In this document: piece by piece, positions 63,399 through 64,000 of the stretch | How the letters are laid out: every line of letters begins with the position of its first letter | Position numbering within the stretch: the first letter of the stretch is position 1 | Source: JBBDNV01 sp040877415 | GTDB lineage: Bacteria; Planctomycetota; Planctomycetia; Pirellulales; PALSA-1355 | Reading direction: 5' to 3' | Length of the DNA: 64,000 bases | NCBI GenBank assembly: GCA_040877415.1 | Contig: JBBDNV010000133.1 | Span: forward strand, 13,497 to 77,496 | The notes under the pieces: generated by a model | Database searches by the model: none | Seen by the model: the letters and a program-made list of their open reading frames with translations, nothing else | Told to the model about the DNA's origin: nothing | Program-made: the position numbers and the translations under genes

Positions 63399-63950
63399 AT
63401 GAAAATCTATACCAAGACGGGCGACAAGGGCGAAACGGGCCTGTTCGGCGGGCCGCGCGTCAGCAAGGACGCGCCGCGCATCGAGGCCTACGGAACGGTC
63501 GACGAGCTGAACAGCGTGCTGGGCGTGGTGCGCGCGCAGCTTCCGCCGGGCGAAGTCGACGCGCTCTTGGCTCAGATTCAGAACGACCTGTTCGCGCTGG
63601 GAGCCCAATTGGCCACGCCGGATCCGCCCACCCATCAAACGGCGCTGGTCGGTTCGCCGCAAATTGCGGCCTTGGAACGAGCGCTCGATCGCTTCGAAGA
63701 GCGGCTCGAACCGCTGAGGGAATTTGTGCTTCCCGGCGGCACGCCCGCCGCCGCCGCCCTGCAACTGGCCCGCACCGTCTGCCGGCGTGCCGAGCGGCGC
63801 GTCGTGACTTTGGCGCGCGAGTCGCGCCAGCCGATCTCGGGCGATACGATCGTCTATCTCAACCGCCTGAGCGATCTGCTGTTTGTGCTGGCCCGGACGG
63901 TCAATCGCCAGGCCGGGCGACCCGACGTGCCCTGGCAAAAGCCGTCCTAG
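63399..63950 (+). CDS. Cob(I)alamin adenosyltransferase, PduO-type
   Basis: The 183-residue ATR transfers adenosyl from ATP to cob(I)alamin, making coenzyme B12. The family signature is visible: YTKTGDKGETGLFGGPRVSKDAPRIEAYGTVDELNS (4-39), with the ATP-binding TGDxGxT motif, then FVLPGGTPAAAALQLARTVCRRAERRVV (about 108-135) and YLNRLSDLLFVLARTVNR (about 152-169). No B12 genes are adjacent in the window. Confidence 0.95.
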   Translation: MKIYTKTGDKGETGLFGGPRVSKDAPRIEAYGTVDELNSVLGVVRAQLPPGEVDALLAQIQNDLFALGAQLATPDPPTHQTALVGSPQIAALERALDRFEERLEPLREFVLPGGTPAAAALQLARTVCRRAERRVVTLARESRQPISGDTIVYLNRLSDLLFVLARTVNRQAGRPDVPWQKPS

Positions 63951-64000
63951 TGTCCTGAGTTGGAAATACGCTGATTTAGTCTTGCGCCCTGGCTTCGGCT

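Overview
The window is high-GC chromosomal DNA from a planctomycete, most likely of the Pirellulales/Lacipirellulaceae type. The reasons are a large share of secreted proteins, an Lpg1974-type outer-membrane protein, an SHD1 domain fused to TPRs, a membrane Ser/Thr kinase, many short palindromic intergenic repeats, loosely packed genes on both strands and frequent GTG/TTG starts. I saw no rRNA, tRNA or CRISPR array.

Layout. 1-5.4 kb: the tail of a truncated gene, a Gly-rich secreted protein, NagA, a small secreted protein and an ECF sigma/anti-sigma pair. 5.9-9.8 kb: a small lipoprotein, uvrB, a ComEA-like HhH protein and nadC. 10.2-14.2 kb: a translationally coupled histidine kinase/response regulator pair, the outer-membrane protein and rpsU. 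14.6-16.7 kb: an accessory patch of lower GC with four small minus-strand genes behind a consensus-like promoter, next to a degraded transposase. 16.8-27.3 kb: PQQ-type beta-propeller, bioB, a PSP1-domain protein, a GH9 glycosidase, a small protein of the GDWGD family, an amidase and leuCD. 27.4-35.7 kb: a multi-TM Ser/Thr kinase, two methyltransferases, a MurJ-like flippase, a KAS III enzyme, a His-rich TPR protein and a sugar isomerase. 35.8-40.4 kb: an SHD1/TPR protein of lower GC, glyS and comB. 40.5-45.8 kb: a menaquinone (futalosine route) block of UbiD, MenG/UbiE, UbiX, UbiA and MqnE. 45.9-49 kb: a ParDE-like toxin-antitoxin pair and recG. 49-64 kb: two secreted proteins, rnhA, a haem-motif sensor kinase, priA, nadD, an NtrB-like kinase, lipoproteins, a transglutaminase, a TolB-like propeller and a PduO-type adenosyltransferase.

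The most distinctive signals are mobile or repetitive. A ~98-102 bp element with inverted ends occurs four times, each copy flanked by a perfect 4-bp duplication of the form YTAR (TTAG, CTAG, TTAA, CTAG). In three copies one duplicated target is the stop codon of the adjacent gene. recG carries an in-frame insertion of another palindromic repeat. The four-gene cluster at 14.8-16.1 kb, with DUF3467-like and PemK/MazF-like members, is the best candidate for an undescribed module.
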